From assembly GCA_002281855.1 (NCBI GenBank), contig NCHQ01000012.1:62001-126000 (forward strand): a stretch of DNA of 64,000 nt. Direction: 5' to 3'. How positions within the stretch are numbered: the first letter of the stretch is position 1; each line of letters starts with the position of its first letter. Shown one piece after another: positions 1 through 9,492 of the stretch. The translations under genes and the position numbers were made by a program. Origin of the DNA: Rhodospirillales bacterium 24-66-33. GTDB taxonomy: Bacteria > Pseudomonadota > Alphaproteobacteria > Reyranellales > Reyranellaceae. The notes under the pieces are model-generated. The model ran no database searches, was not told where the DNA came from, and saw only the letters and a program-made list of their open reading frames with translations.

Positions 1-446
1 TCCGGCGCCAGCGTGACTCGCCAGTGCAGCGCGCCCGTGTCGGCGTTGAAGGCCGACACCGTGCCTTGCGCGTCCTTGGCAAACACCTTGCCTTCGGCGA
101 CGACCGGGGGCGCGGTCAGGATTCGGCTTGTGCTGCTCCCTGCCCCGACATCGGCCGTCCAGATGATCTGCGGAGAGGCGCCGATGGCCAGATTGTGCAT
201 CGCATTGTGGGCAAAGCCGCCGGACTGCGGCCAGGATTCGTTGACCGTCGGAGGCGGCAGCACGATCTGGATATTCGCGGCATCGCTGTCGGGTTCGAGA
301 TCCTTGCGGTCTCCCAGCACCGAAATGCGCTCGCCCGGCAGCGCCGTCTTCTTCTTGTCGAAGATATCGCAACCGGAAACGGAGACCACCAGCAGGACGG
401 CGGCGAGAAGGAAACGGGGGTTGACCACGCGCACTACGCTCAACAT
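1..446 (-). CDS. bamB: BamB-like outer membrane assembly lipoprotein (partial, 3' end outside window)
   Basis: About the first 148 residues of a lipoprotein are present and the rest lies left of base 1. The ATG at 446-444 opens a hydrophobic signal ending in a lipobox (V-S-G-C, Cys near residue 26). Further on, segments such as WPQSGG and a DTGALHWR-type turn are typical of the PQQ/WD40-like beta-propeller of BamB, the BAM-complex lipoprotein that helps insert outer-membrane beta-barrels. The gene follows a YfgM-like TPR gene by 4 bases, the same order as yfgM-bamB in E. coli. The family call rests on the N-terminus and this neighbourhood only. Confidence 0.8.
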   Translation of the reverse strand, partial: MLSVVRVVNPRFLLAAVLLVVSVSGCDIFDKKKTALPGERISVLGDRKDLEPDSDAANIQIVLPPPTVNESWPQSGGFAHNAMHNLAIGASPQIIWTADVGAGSSTSRILTAPPVVAEGKVFAKDAQGTVSAFNADTGALHWRVTLAP

Positions 447-450
447 CGGA

Positions 451-1098
451 CTATTTCGCCTCCGCGCCGCCGTAGAGATTGAGCATCGCCGAAACGCGCT
501 GGGAGGCGCCCTGCGGTACAGCCGGATCCTTGGCGATCTCGTTCCAAAGTTCCTTCGCACGCTTGGTGTCGCCCTTGCGCACCGCCAGCATGGCCTGCAG
601 CTCGCGGACGCTCAGGCGGAACGGACGATCGGGGCCCGCGAGCGGCTCGAGACGCGCCACCATCTCTTCCGCCTTCGGAGTGTCGATGCTCTTGAAGGCG
701 GCGATCACGAGAGCGAGGTCGCTGAGCTCGCTGGCCGACAGGCCGGGCGCCACGGCGGCCAGCGCCGTCACCTGCTCTTCCAGCGTGGCGCGCAGCTGCG
801 CGGCGGTGAGGGCCGCCAGGGAACGGTAGGGTTGAACGGCGTTGGAGGCCTGCTTTTCCAGCTCGACCCGGGCCGCTGCGGGATCCGTCGCGATCTGGGC
901 CAGGGCTGCCGAATAGGTGGCACTGGCCGCGGCGCGCTGCGCCTGATCGTACTGTCGCCAGCCCACGAATCCCGTCACGGCCACCACCAGGATCACGGCG
1001 CCCGCGACCACCCAGGTGCCATAGCGGCCCCACCACTCCCTCATCTCGTCCTTGCGGACGGCCTCGTCGATTTCATGGAACGCGGCGGAGTCGGACAC
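451..1098 (-). CDS. YfgM-like tetratricopeptide repeat membrane protein
   Basis: A 215-aa protein with a short cytoplasmic N-terminus, one membrane segment at about residues 27-47, then an alpha-helical Ala/Leu-rich periplasmic TPR-like region. This is the layout of YfgM (TPR_21 family), an ancillary SecYEG-associated factor in envelope protein traffic. The start is GTG at 1098 with a GGGAG ribosome site 6 bases upstream. It is followed by bamB after 4 bases, so the two are surely co-transcribed. The membrane segment and operon context carry the assignment; the helical repeats are degenerate. Confidence 0.8.
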   Translation of the reverse strand: MSDSAAFHEIDEAVRKDEMREWWGRYGTWVVAGAVILVVAVTGFVGWRQYDQAQRAAASATYSAALAQIATDPAAARVELEKQASNAVQPYRSLAALTAAQLRATLEEQVTALAAVAPGLSASELSDLALVIAAFKSIDTPKAEEMVARLEPLAGPDRPFRLSVRELQAMLAVRKGDTKRAKELWNEIAKDPAVPQGASQRVSAMLNLYGGAEAK

Positions 1099-1261
1099 GT
1101 AGTGCTCCCGGAATATCGCGGAATATCAACAGCTTCAGCGGCGGTTCATAGCCCCCTGCCCCGGCTTTGGCAAACAACCGAATGGGGGTGGGGAAGCGCT
1201 TTACCCCCACCAGCGGTTCTGCAAGAATTCACGCAACTGACATGTTCGAAATTGCGACGGC

Positions 1262-1594
1262 ATGAGCAACCTGTACCGTTTGGCCGATCAGCGGGCCCGG
1301 CGTCGAGTCGTCTCGTTCGACAAACGGGAACTGTCGCAACTCCTGGGTTTGTACAGCATGCGTGTGGCATCCGGGGAATGGCGCGACTATGCCATCGACT
1401 TCCGGCCGGGCATGGCGATCTTCTCGATCTTTCGCCACACCGCGGAGCAGCCGCTGTTCGCCATCGCCAAGGTTCCGGGCGGCGGTGGCGGCAGCTACAT
1501 GGTGTACAACGGCCCGCGCAAGCTGGCGCACGGGGACACGCTCGAAGACGTTCTGCGCGTCTTCGAGCGCAAGCTGAAGCTTCTGCTCGGCTGA
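1262..1594 (+). CDS. DUF2794 family protein
   Basis: A 110-aa soluble protein. The pattern SFDKRELSQLLGLYSMRVASG near the N-terminus, the central RDYAIDF and the C-terminal FERKLKLLL match DUF2794, a family found almost only in Alphaproteobacteria with no known function. The ATG at 1262 follows a 163-base gap after the divergent TPR gene and probably has its own promoter. It ends 2 bases from the convergent small lipoprotein gene. No catalytic motif is visible; the Gly-rich stretch at residues 73-78 is probably a loop. Confidence 0.8.
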   Translation: MSNLYRLADQRARRRVVSFDKRELSQLLGLYSMRVASGEWRDYAIDFRPGMAIFSIFRHTAEQPLFAIAKVPGGGGGSYMVYNGPRKLAHGDTLEDVLRVFERKLKLLLG

Positions 1595-1596
1595 CT

Positions 1597-1812
1597 CTAC
1601 TTCTTCGGCGTGGTGGCCGCGCCGATGCCTGCACCGACCGCGGTGCCGACCAGCACGGGCGCAACCAGCGGCCAGCCGGCGATCGCGCCGACCGCCAGAC
1701 CGGTACCCGCGCCGATTCCGCCGCCGGTCACCGCACGTTCGCCCCAGGTATCGCCGCAGGCGGCAACGGACAGAGCGAGCGGTAGCGCGAGAAGGGAAAC
1801 AGCGATTTTCAT
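1597..1812 (-). CDS. Small glycine-rich lipoprotein
   Basis: A 71-aa protein with an N-terminal signal and a lipobox (V-A-A-C, Cys near residue 19), so probably a lipoprotein. The mature part is small and Gly/Ala-rich with GxxxG-like spacing (glycine-zipper style) and ends in Lys-Lys. Such proteins usually sit in the outer membrane or periplasm; the exact role is unknown. The ATG at 1812 has a GAGG site about 9 bases upstream. Its promoter should lie in the AT-rich stretch 1813-1960. Confidence 0.7.
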   Translation of the reverse strand: MKIAVSLLALPLALSVAACGDTWGERAVTGGGIGAGTGLAVGAIAGWPLVAPVLVGTAVGAGIGAATTPKK

Positions 1813-1900
1813 TTCAGACCTCGAAAAAATGAGGGGAGCCGCAAAAGCAGCCGTAGAGAATCAATTATCATGGCCTTACAAAGCCTTATGGCCTGATCTT

Positions 1901-1960
1901 TCGCGATTTCTCGCGAAGTGTCAATTACCTGATATAACCATTTGGTATTAAATGGTTTTT
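1901..1960. promoter_or_regulatory. AT-rich intergenic region with two small hairpins
   Basis: Within the 199-base gap 1813-2011, two perfect inverted repeats stand out: TCGCGA at 1901-1906 with 1911-1916 (4-base loop), and AACCATTT at 1936-1943 with AAATGGTT at 1950-1957, followed by three more T. The region is far more AT-rich than its surroundings. It could hold the divergent promoters, an operator or a weak terminator. I see no SAM or SAH riboswitch pattern ahead of the methyltransferase. Confidence 0.35.
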
Positions 1961-2011
1961 GTCTTGATCTTGCGCCGATAGCACCGGCCGCTTTGGCCTC
2001 GAAGAGAGGAC

Positions 2012-2986
2012 ATGATGAAGACGACCGCCCAGTACCGTCACCGGCTGCCGCAGCAGAACGGCGCCCTCTTCCTGACCGACGGCGGCATAGAGACCTGCCT
2101 CATCTTCGACGACGGGCTGGAGTTGCCCCTCTTCGCCGCCTTCCCCCTGATGCGCGACGCCGAGGGGCGCCAAGCGCTGACGCAATATTACGAACGCTTC
2201 ATCGAGATCGCGCGTCGGAACGCCCTTGGATTCGTACTCGAGAGCCCGACCTGGCGGGCAAGCGCCGACTGGGGCGCGAGGCTCGGCTACTCGCTCGCCG
2301 AAATTTCCGCGGCCAACACCGACGCGATCGCTCTGATGCAGGAACTGCGGGAGGCCCACGAAACCCCGGCGTCGCCCATGGTCGTCAGCGGCTGTATCGG
2401 GCCGCGCGGCGACGGCTACGTGCCGGGCGAGATCATGTCGGAGGAGACGGCGGAGGCCTACCACGCGCTCCAGGTGGACGCCTTTGCAGATGCCGGGGCC
2501 GACATGGTCAGCGCCATCACCATGACCAGTACGAGCGAGGCGATCGGCATCACCCGCGCCGCGCGCCGGGCCGGGATGCCGGTGGCAATTTCCTTCACGG
2601 TGGAGACCGACGGCCGCCTTCCGACCGGGCAAACCTTGAAAGCGGCCATCACCCGCGTCGACGCGGCGACCGCGAACGCGCCCGCCTATTACATGCTGAA
2701 TTGCGCCCATCCCTCCCATTTCGAAGGCGCAATCGACCCGGAGCAACCCTGGACGCAGCGCCTAGGTGGTCTGCGTGCGAACGCGTCGCGTCGCAGTCAC
2801 CAGGAGTTGAACGACTCCCCGGATCTCGACGCCGGCGATCCGCTGGAGCTCGGGCACCAGTATCGCGACATCGTTCGGGCCAACCCGCAGATCAATGTTC
2901 TCGGCGGCGGCTGCGGCACCGACCATCGCCATGTCGAATGCATCGCTCTCGCGTGCAAGCCGGCGCGCCAGTCGCGGATCGCCTAG
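2012..2986 (+). CDS. Homocysteine S-methyltransferase family protein
   Basis: A 323/324-aa TIM-barrel protein of the Pfam S-methyl_trans family (MmuM/BHMT relatives), which move a methyl group from S-methylmethionine or betaine to homocysteine using a zinc held by three cysteines. It has an LTDGGIET-type N-terminus, the first zinc cysteine in MLNCAHP (near residue 230) and a C-terminal GGGCGTDHRH. In the family the last site is usually a Cys-Cys pair; here the first of the pair is Gly. The GAGAGGA site ends at 2010, so the second ATG (2015) may be the real start. Methyl donor unknown. Its stop overlaps that of the convergent ArsC-like gene. Confidence 0.8.
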   Translation: MMKTTAQYRHRLPQQNGALFLTDGGIETCLIFDDGLELPLFAAFPLMRDAEGRQALTQYYERFIEIARRNALGFVLESPTWRASADWGARLGYSLAEISAANTDAIALMQELREAHETPASPMVVSGCIGPRGDGYVPGEIMSEETAEAYHALQVDAFADAGADMVSAITMTSTSEAIGITRAARRAGMPVAISFTVETDGRLPTGQTLKAAITRVDAATANAPAYYMLNCAHPSHFEGAIDPEQPWTQRLGGLRANASRRSHQELNDSPDLDAGDPLELGHQYRDIVRANPQINVLGGGCGTDHRHVECIALACKPARQSRIA

Positions 2987-3324
2987 GCGAGCGTTTCGTA
3001 CTGCTCGGGCTTGAAGCCGACGAGCAGCTTTCCGCCGGCCTCGAGCACCGGCCGCTTGATCATGGAGGGCTGGGCAATCATCAGCTCGATCGCCTTGGTC
3101 TCCGTCAGCCCCTCCTTTTCCTCGTCGGGAAGCTTGCGGAAAGTCGTGCCGGCCCGGTTCAGCAGCGCCTCCCAGCCGACCTTGCGCGCCCAGCCTTCCA
3201 GGCGGTCGCGCTCGATCCCCGTTTTCTTGTAATCGTGAAACTCGTAAGCGACGCCCTTCCCATCCAGCCAGGCGCGCGCCTTCTTCATCGTGTCGCAGTT
3301 CTTGATGCCGTAGATCGTGGTCAT
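2983..3324 (-). CDS. ArsC/Spx-family reductase-like protein (YffB type)
   Basis: A 113-aa thioredoxin-fold protein of the ArsC/Spx superfamily. It opens with IYGIKNCDTMKKA, where the single cysteine sits in the NCDT motif of YffB-type proteins, and carries the RPVLE segment where the family binds arsenate or glutathione. YffB-like proteins are thought to act as glutathione-dependent thiol reductases rather than true arsenate reductases. No arsB or arsR is nearby. The last four bases overlap the convergent methyltransferase stop in a shared CTAG. Confidence 0.85.
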   Translation of the reverse strand: MTTIYGIKNCDTMKKARAWLDGKGVAYEFHDYKKTGIERDRLEGWARKVGWEALLNRAGTTFRKLPDEEKEGLTETKAIELMIAQPSMIKRPVLEAGGKLLVGFKPEQYETLA

Positions 3325-3341
3325 GCCCCACGATCCCGAAG

Positions 3342-4925
3342 TCAGGGCTGGACGTCCAGCCCCTTGTAGAGCGCGGCACTGTAGATGCCGTGCGAGCGCA
3401 CGTTTTTGATGCTCTTCTTGGCCACCAGGAAGAGCCGCGAATGCGCCGACGGGATCATCAGCGCTTCGTCATGCATCCGGCGCTGGATCTCCTTGAAAGC
3501 CTTCTCGCGGTCGGCGTCGTTGGTCGCCGTGCGCCCGGCATCGAGGATGCGGTCGGTCTCGGCATCGTTCCACATCGTCCGGTTGGGCACCGGCCGGTTC
3601 TTGGAATGATAATAGAGATACATCTGGTCGCCGGCCGACGTGTAGGGCACCGACAACGTCCAGATGTCGTAATCCTGCTGCGCGATCTTCTGGAAGAAGA
3701 CCGTGGGATCCCAGGTCTGGATCTTGATGTCGATCCCGACCGTGCGGGCGGCGCCCTGCAGCACCTCGGACAGCTTCGGGTTCTGCCCCACCGTGTAGGA
3801 GTACATCAGCAGTTCGAGCTTCTTGCCGTCCTTTTGACGGAAGCCGTCGGGTCCCATCTTCCAGCCGGCCTCGTCGAGCAGCCTCTTCGACTTCTCCGGA
3901 TCGCGCGTCGTGAGCACGTCGAGCGTCGCCGGCTCGAAGTCGAGCGCCTTGGGATGAACCAGCGACCGCGCCGTCTCGGCCTGGCCGAAGAAGATGGCCT
4001 TGTTGATCTCCTCGCGGTCGACGAGATGGGCAAGCGCCTGGCGCACCCGCTTGTCCTGCAGGTTCTCGCGCGTGCTCTTCAGGCCCCAGTAATACATCGC
4101 GAAATCGGCTGTCGGCTCATAGACGGTCAGATTGGGCGCCTTCTTGAAGCTCTCGATCGCCTGCAGCGGATTCCAGTGGCAGAAGTCGGCCTGCCCCGAC
4201 AGCATCGTGGCGATGCGCGTCGTCTCCTCCGGCACGATGCGCCAGACCATCTTCTCGTATTTGACCGGCCCCTTGTTCGCATAGACGCCGGTCGGACCCC
4301 ATTTGTAGGCATCGTGCCGCTTCAGCACGAGTTCCTTGCGCGGCTGCCAGCTCTCCCAGCAGAGAGGCCCGGTGCCGTCGAACCCTTTGACGCCGAAGTC
4401 GGCGCCGAGCGCTTCGACGTTGTCCTTGTTGATGATGGTCGCGGCGAAGTTGGCCAGATCGACCAGTAGTTCGGAATGCGGCCGCTTGAGCTTGTAGACG
4501 AGCGTGTGGGGATCGGGCGCCGTCAGACTGTCGATCTCGCCCAGGCGCCAATAGAAGGGCCAGCGGGCCGAGGGATCGGACAGCCGCGTGAAGGAATAGA
4601 TCGCGTCGGCCGCGGTAAACTTCTTGCCGCTGCAGAAGGTCACGTCGTCCCGCAGCGAAAAGGTGTAGGTCAGCCGGTCGTCCGAGATCGTCCATGACTT
4701 GGCCAGCAAGGGATGGACGTTCTTCAGGTCCCAGTCGAGGGCGACCAGCGTATCGCCCATCATGAACATGGGATGCCCCATCCCGCTCGACGTGTTGCTG
4801 TGGGGATCGTACTTCGGGGCGTCCTGCGAGCGGATGTTCACGAAGGTCTGCGCGGAGGCCGGCATCGCGAGCGTACACCAGCCCAGCGCGAGCGCCAGCA
4901 CGGCGCCCGTTGCTCCCTTGATCAT
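3342..4925 (-). CDS. ABC transporter substrate-binding protein, family 5 (peptide/nickel type)
   Basis: A 527-aa periplasmic solute receptor of the SBP_bac_5 (DppA/OppA) family. The N-terminus is a clean Sec signal ending in MPASAQ near residue 26. The body has the family layout, including a DPHTLVYKL-like segment, LVDREEINKAIF and YDIWTLS. The ATG at 4925 is chosen over an ORF extension to 5123 because it has a GGGAGGA site and begins the signal peptide exactly. No permease or ATPase genes lie beside it, so it is an orphan receptor in this window. The ligand (peptide, opine or other) cannot be told from sequence. Confidence 0.88.
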   Translation of the reverse strand: MIKGATGAVLALALGWCTLAMPASAQTFVNIRSQDAPKYDPHSNTSSGMGHPMFMMGDTLVALDWDLKNVHPLLAKSWTISDDRLTYTFSLRDDVTFCSGKKFTAADAIYSFTRLSDPSARWPFYWRLGEIDSLTAPDPHTLVYKLKRPHSELLVDLANFAATIINKDNVEALGADFGVKGFDGTGPLCWESWQPRKELVLKRHDAYKWGPTGVYANKGPVKYEKMVWRIVPEETTRIATMLSGQADFCHWNPLQAIESFKKAPNLTVYEPTADFAMYYWGLKSTRENLQDKRVRQALAHLVDREEINKAIFFGQAETARSLVHPKALDFEPATLDVLTTRDPEKSKRLLDEAGWKMGPDGFRQKDGKKLELLMYSYTVGQNPKLSEVLQGAARTVGIDIKIQTWDPTVFFQKIAQQDYDIWTLSVPYTSAGDQMYLYYHSKNRPVPNRTMWNDAETDRILDAGRTATNDADREKAFKEIQRRMHDEALMIPSAHSRLFLVAKKSIKNVRSHGIYSAALYKGLDVQP

Positions 4926-5036
4926 GTCGCTTCCTCCCGCCGGTGTGTTCCCGGCTATTGGAAGAAAGCTTATCCGAGGTTGCAGGAACCGCCAAGCGGC
5001 TCGACGGGCGTCGCGGAGTTTGCTTAAAGTCCGCCC

Positions 5037-5417
5037 ATGCCCATCGAGTATACGATCGACCACGAAAAGCGCCTCGTCCATGCCCGCGTACTGGGGGTCA
5101 TAACCCTCAAGGACATCGAGCATTTCACCGACGCCGTCGTGGCGCAGGAAGCCCTCACCTACCGCAAGCTGTTCGATGGCAGCCAGGGTGACGGGACCTA
5201 TGACGATAAAGACGTCATGATGCTGGGAGCGCGGGCCGCCGCGTACGCCACCTTGGCGAGGCGCGGGCCTCTGGCTCTCGTCCCAAGGCCCGGGGTGGGC
5301 GCGGAACTCGCCAAGCGTTACATCAATCTCGGCAAGTTCGAAGGCCAGGCCCGCATTTTCGACACGTCCGACGAAGCGCTGACCTGGCTCGACACGGAGT
5401 CCAAGGGCGAGCCTTGA
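5037..5417 (+). CDS. Conserved hypothetical protein, SpoIIAA/STAS-like
   Basis: A 126-aa soluble protein without signal or membrane segment. It begins with a beta-strand pattern (YTIDHEKRLVHARVLGVITLKDIEHF) that resembles SpoIIAA-like or STAS-type domains found in stand-alone alphaproteobacterial proteins. No cofactor or catalytic motif is visible. It lies alone on the plus strand between two minus-strand genes, and its stop directly abuts that of the DUF934 gene. I would not assign a function beyond the possible fold. Confidence 0.6.
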   Translation: MPIEYTIDHEKRLVHARVLGVITLKDIEHFTDAVVAQEALTYRKLFDGSQGDGTYDDKDVMMLGARAAAYATLARRGPLALVPRPGVGAELAKRYINLGKFEGQARIFDTSDEALTWLDTESKGEP

Positions 5418-5847
5418 TCAGGAGGCCGCGGCGTTCGCCTGCCCGAGCCGGCGCAGCGAAGCCGGGACCTGATCGTCCTCGGCCGGCTGGTACACGACGC
5501 TGAACAGGGTGCGCGCCCTCGCGAGCGCTTCCCCGAACCCCTGCTGCTCGCTTTCGAAGGAATCGAAGCCGCAGCGCAGCATGAAGGCAATCTGGTCCTG
5601 CAGGACGCCCCCGGTGGCCCGCAATTCGCCGCGATATCCCAGGCGGCCGCGCAGCAGGCGGGCCTGGCTGTAGGCGCGGCCGTCGCTGAACTTGGGAAAG
5701 TCGAGAACGACCAGGCGCAGACGTCCGACATGCGGCGCGAGATCCTCGATCGGATCCGTGTTCGCCAGCGACACCGCAGGCCACTCGGACCGCGCCTTCC
5801 ACTGGGCGAAGGGCAGAGCAACGTAGGATGCGGGCAGGCCCGCTTCG

Positions 5848-5861
<14 letters not shown>
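5418..5861 (-). CDS. DUF934 family protein of the sulfite reduction operon
   Basis: A 147-aa protein of the DUF934 family, regularly encoded right after the sulfite/nitrite reductase hemoprotein in Alphaproteobacteria and often described as probably involved in sulfite reduction. Features are LVVLDFPKFSDGRAYSQARLLR in the middle and LRCGFDSFE toward the end, both characteristic. It overlaps the reductase by 14 bases and has a GGAGAAAG site, so it is the last gene of the cysteine operon. Its biochemical role is not established. No cysH (PAPS/APS reductase) follows; the next gene runs the other way. Confidence 0.85.
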
Positions 5862-7513
<1,652 letters not shown>

Positions 7514-7521
<8 letters not shown>

Positions 7522-7828
7522 TGCGCACCGCATCGGCCGCAATGGCCTCGAAGGTCAGGCCCGAGGCGCGGATTTTTTCACGCAAGGACAGCGGTTCGAC
7601 CGTACCGTCGTCGTCCTCGGTCACCGCGACGAGGAACGGATCCACCACGGTGAAGGCTTCGGCGCGGGCGCGTTCCAACAGAATCTCGGCCCCACGCTTG
7701 TCGCGCGCCACGGCCGCGTGCTCAAGCCGGTCGGTCCACTGCCCCGCCTCGTCGAGCCAGACCACCATGCCGTCGACCAGGCGATTGGCGGAAGCGACCT
7801 GCAGGTCGCCGCTGAGATTCTTGGCCAT
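7514..7828 (-). CDS. DUF2849 family protein
   Basis: A 104-aa protein of the DUF2849 family, a short alphaproteobacterial family found between cysG and the sulfite reductase gene. It begins MAKNLSGDLQVASANRLVDG and carries a WLDEAGQW segment. The ATG at 7828 shares one base with the cysG stop (TGATG), implying translational coupling, and its 3' end overlaps the reductase start by 8 bases. A structural or electron-transfer accessory role in siroheme enzyme function is possible but unproven. Confidence 0.85.
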
Positions 7829-9174
7829 CAGGACACCTTTGCGAGCGCTGGAATTGTGGATGCGGCGGCATAGGCCGCGACATCCCCCACGATGATCAGG
7901 CTGGGACCGGCCGTGCCGGCTCCGGAATGGGCGGCGGCGAGCCGCGGCAGGTCGCCCAGCCGGCCGGTCGAGACACGCTGCTCCGGCCGCGTTCCGCTCT
8001 CGACGATGGCGACAGGCGTGGACGGCGCGGTGCCGGCGGCCAGCAGACGGTCGCGCACCGCCGATGCTTCGGAGGCGCCCATGTAGATCGCCAGCGTATG
8101 GCCTTCGGCCGCGAGTGCCGCCCACGCCGGTGGCTTGCCCTCCTGGGCACCGTGTCCGGTAACGAAGGTCACGGCCGAGGCGTGCCGGCGATGCGTGAGG
8201 GGGATCCCGGCCGAGGCCGCGCAGCCCAGCGCGGCGGTGATGCCGGGCACAACGGTCCAAGGGAGCCCCGCGGCCCGCAGCGCGTCGACCTCCTCGCCGC
8301 CACGGCCGAAGATGAACGGGTCCCCCGCCTTCAGCCGCACGACCGTCTGGCCGGATCGCACACGGCGCACCAGCTCGGCATCGATGTCGGCCTGCGCCCA
8401 GCTCGGGCGGCCCTTGCGCTTGCCCACGGAAACGATCTCGGCGTCGCGCCTCGCCCGCGCCAGAACGGCCGGCGGGACGAGATCGTCGTGCAGGATCGCA
8501 TCGGCCTCCTGCAGGAGTTGCGCGGCCTTCAGGGTCAGGAGATCGGGGTCGCCCGGCCCCGCCCCCACGATGTGCGCGATCCCGGTCGGCGTCATCTTTC
8601 GGCGCACCGCATCGAGTTCGCCGAGCGCGAGCCGGCGCGCCCCGGCCTCGTCGCCGGCGAGCGCCAGGCGCGCCACCGGGCCCTCGATGAGCCGACGCAA
8701 GAAGGCGCGACGCCCGGCGGGATCGGCGATCAGTGCATTGACCTGTGCGCGGAATGTCGTGGCGAGCCGCACCAGAGAGCCCAGCCGTTCGGGCAGCATG
8801 GCCTCGATCCGGCCGCGCAATACCGTCGCCAAGGTGGGCGAAGCGCCGCCCGTCGAGATCGCCACGACCACCCCGTCCCGATCGACGATGGCCGGCATGA
8901 TGAAGTCGCAGAGGGCGGGCCGGTCGGCGACGTTCACCGGCACGCCCGCCGCCTTAGCCTGGTGGTGGGCCGCGGCATCGGTGGCTTCGTCCTCGGTGGC
9001 CACGAAGACCGCCACGGCGCCGCGCAGCTCCTGGGCCGTGACCGGGCCGTGGAGCCTGAGGACTGCAGCCCCGGCGGACCGCGCAAGGTTGGCCCGCAGG
9101 TCCGCCTTGGGGCCATCGCCCACCACCGCGACCTTACGGCGGGCGAGATCGAAGAAGAGCGGCAGGTGCTTCAC
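7828..9174 (-). CDS. cysG: Siroheme synthase CysG (precorrin-2 dehydrogenase/ferrochelatase + uroporphyrinogen-III methyltransferase)
   Basis: A 448-aa bifunctional enzyme that makes siroheme for the downstream sulfite reductase. Residues 1 to about 200 form the NAD-dependent dehydrogenase/ferrochelatase part (VAVVGDGPKA nucleotide loop). The C-terminal half is the SAM-dependent methyltransferase, with GAGPGDPDLLTLKA, DDLVPPAVL and GDPFIFGRGGEE. The start is set at GTG 9174 because the protein aligns from KHLPLFFDL and the GTG overlaps the stop of a 35-codon upstream ORF (GTGA). The possible ATG 69 bases upstream adds residues unlike the family. Confidence 0.92.
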   Translation of the reverse strand: MKHLPLFFDLARRKVAVVGDGPKADLRANLARSAGAAVLRLHGPVTAQELRGAVAVFVATEDEATDAAAHHQAKAAGVPVNVADRPALCDFIMPAIVDRDGVVVAISTGGASPTLATVLRGRIEAMLPERLGSLVRLATTFRAQVNALIADPAGRRAFLRRLIEGPVARLALAGDEAGARRLALGELDAVRRKMTPTGIAHIVGAGPGDPDLLTLKAAQLLQEADAILHDDLVPPAVLARARRDAEIVSVGKRKGRPSWAQADIDAELVRRVRSGQTVVRLKAGDPFIFGRGGEEVDALRAAGLPWTVVPGITAALGCAASAGIPLTHRRHASAVTFVTGHGAQEGKPPAWAALAAEGHTLAIYMGASEASAVRDRLLAAGTAPSTPVAIVESGTRPEQRVSTGRLGDLPRLAAAHSGAGTAGPSLIIVGDVAAYAAASTIPALAKVS

Positions 9175-9278
9175 GACACGGCCACGCGCAGGACGATGTT
9201 GAGGCCGAGCATGCCGGCGGCCTGCGCGATCGACAGGACCCACCAGGCAGCCTCGGAACGGGGAATGAACTTGGACAT
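9171..9278 (-). CDS. Putative 35-aa membrane peptide upstream of cysG
   Basis: An ATG at 9278 opens a 35-codon reading frame ending in TGA at 9173-9171, the last four bases forming GTGA with the cysG start. The peptide has a polar, basic N-terminus (MSKFIPRSE) followed by a hydrophobic helix of about 24 residues (AAWWVLSIAQAAGMLGLNIV), like a single-pass membrane peptide. A weak purine-rich site (AGGCGG) lies 7-12 bases upstream. The stop/start overlap argues it is translated and couples cysG expression. It is too short for family recognition and no cysteine-rich leader signature is present, so its function is unknown. Confidence 0.5.
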   Translation of the reverse strand: MSKFIPRSEAAWWVLSIAQAAGMLGLNIVLRVAVS

Positions 9279-9434
9279 GCGGTTACCGCCTTTGATCTGG
9301 CGATATCTCGCACATAAGCCATGAGTTGAATTTCCGAAGGTTCTGCGGAAGGAAGCATTTCCTGCCGTTCAAGACCTACTAAAGGAAATTTTTACCGCCC
9401 TTGAAGCGGCTCTTCCCGAACCCAAATCAACTTC

Positions 9435-9492
9435 GTTCCCAGCGCCCATTCGGGGCGGGAACGTCCAACATCGCTCAAGAGAGGATGATCAA
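9435..9492 (+). promoter_or_regulatory. Candidate ROSE-like RNA thermometer in the hsp20 5' leader
   Basis: A strong hairpin (GTTCCC 9435-9440 with GGGAAC 9457-9462, GCCC 9444-9447 with GGGC 9453-9456) is followed by TCGCT at 9471-9475 and the ribosome site GAGAGGA at 9479-9485. In ROSE elements a UYGCU motif masks the AGGA of the ribosome site at low temperature, and these RNAs sit ahead of small heat-shock genes in Alphaproteobacteria. The motif order fits, but the short 4-base loop and lack of a fold calculation keep this tentative. Confidence 0.35.

Noticed and set aside
13..1785. A 590-codon plus-strand frame at the left end
   Set aside because: It runs antisense through bamB and yfgM-like genes and then in another frame across the DUF2794 gene.
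1813..2011. SAM or SAH riboswitch before the homocysteine methyltransferase
   Set aside because: No SAM-II, SAM-I or SAH consensus pieces can be seen; only short AT-rich hairpins are present.
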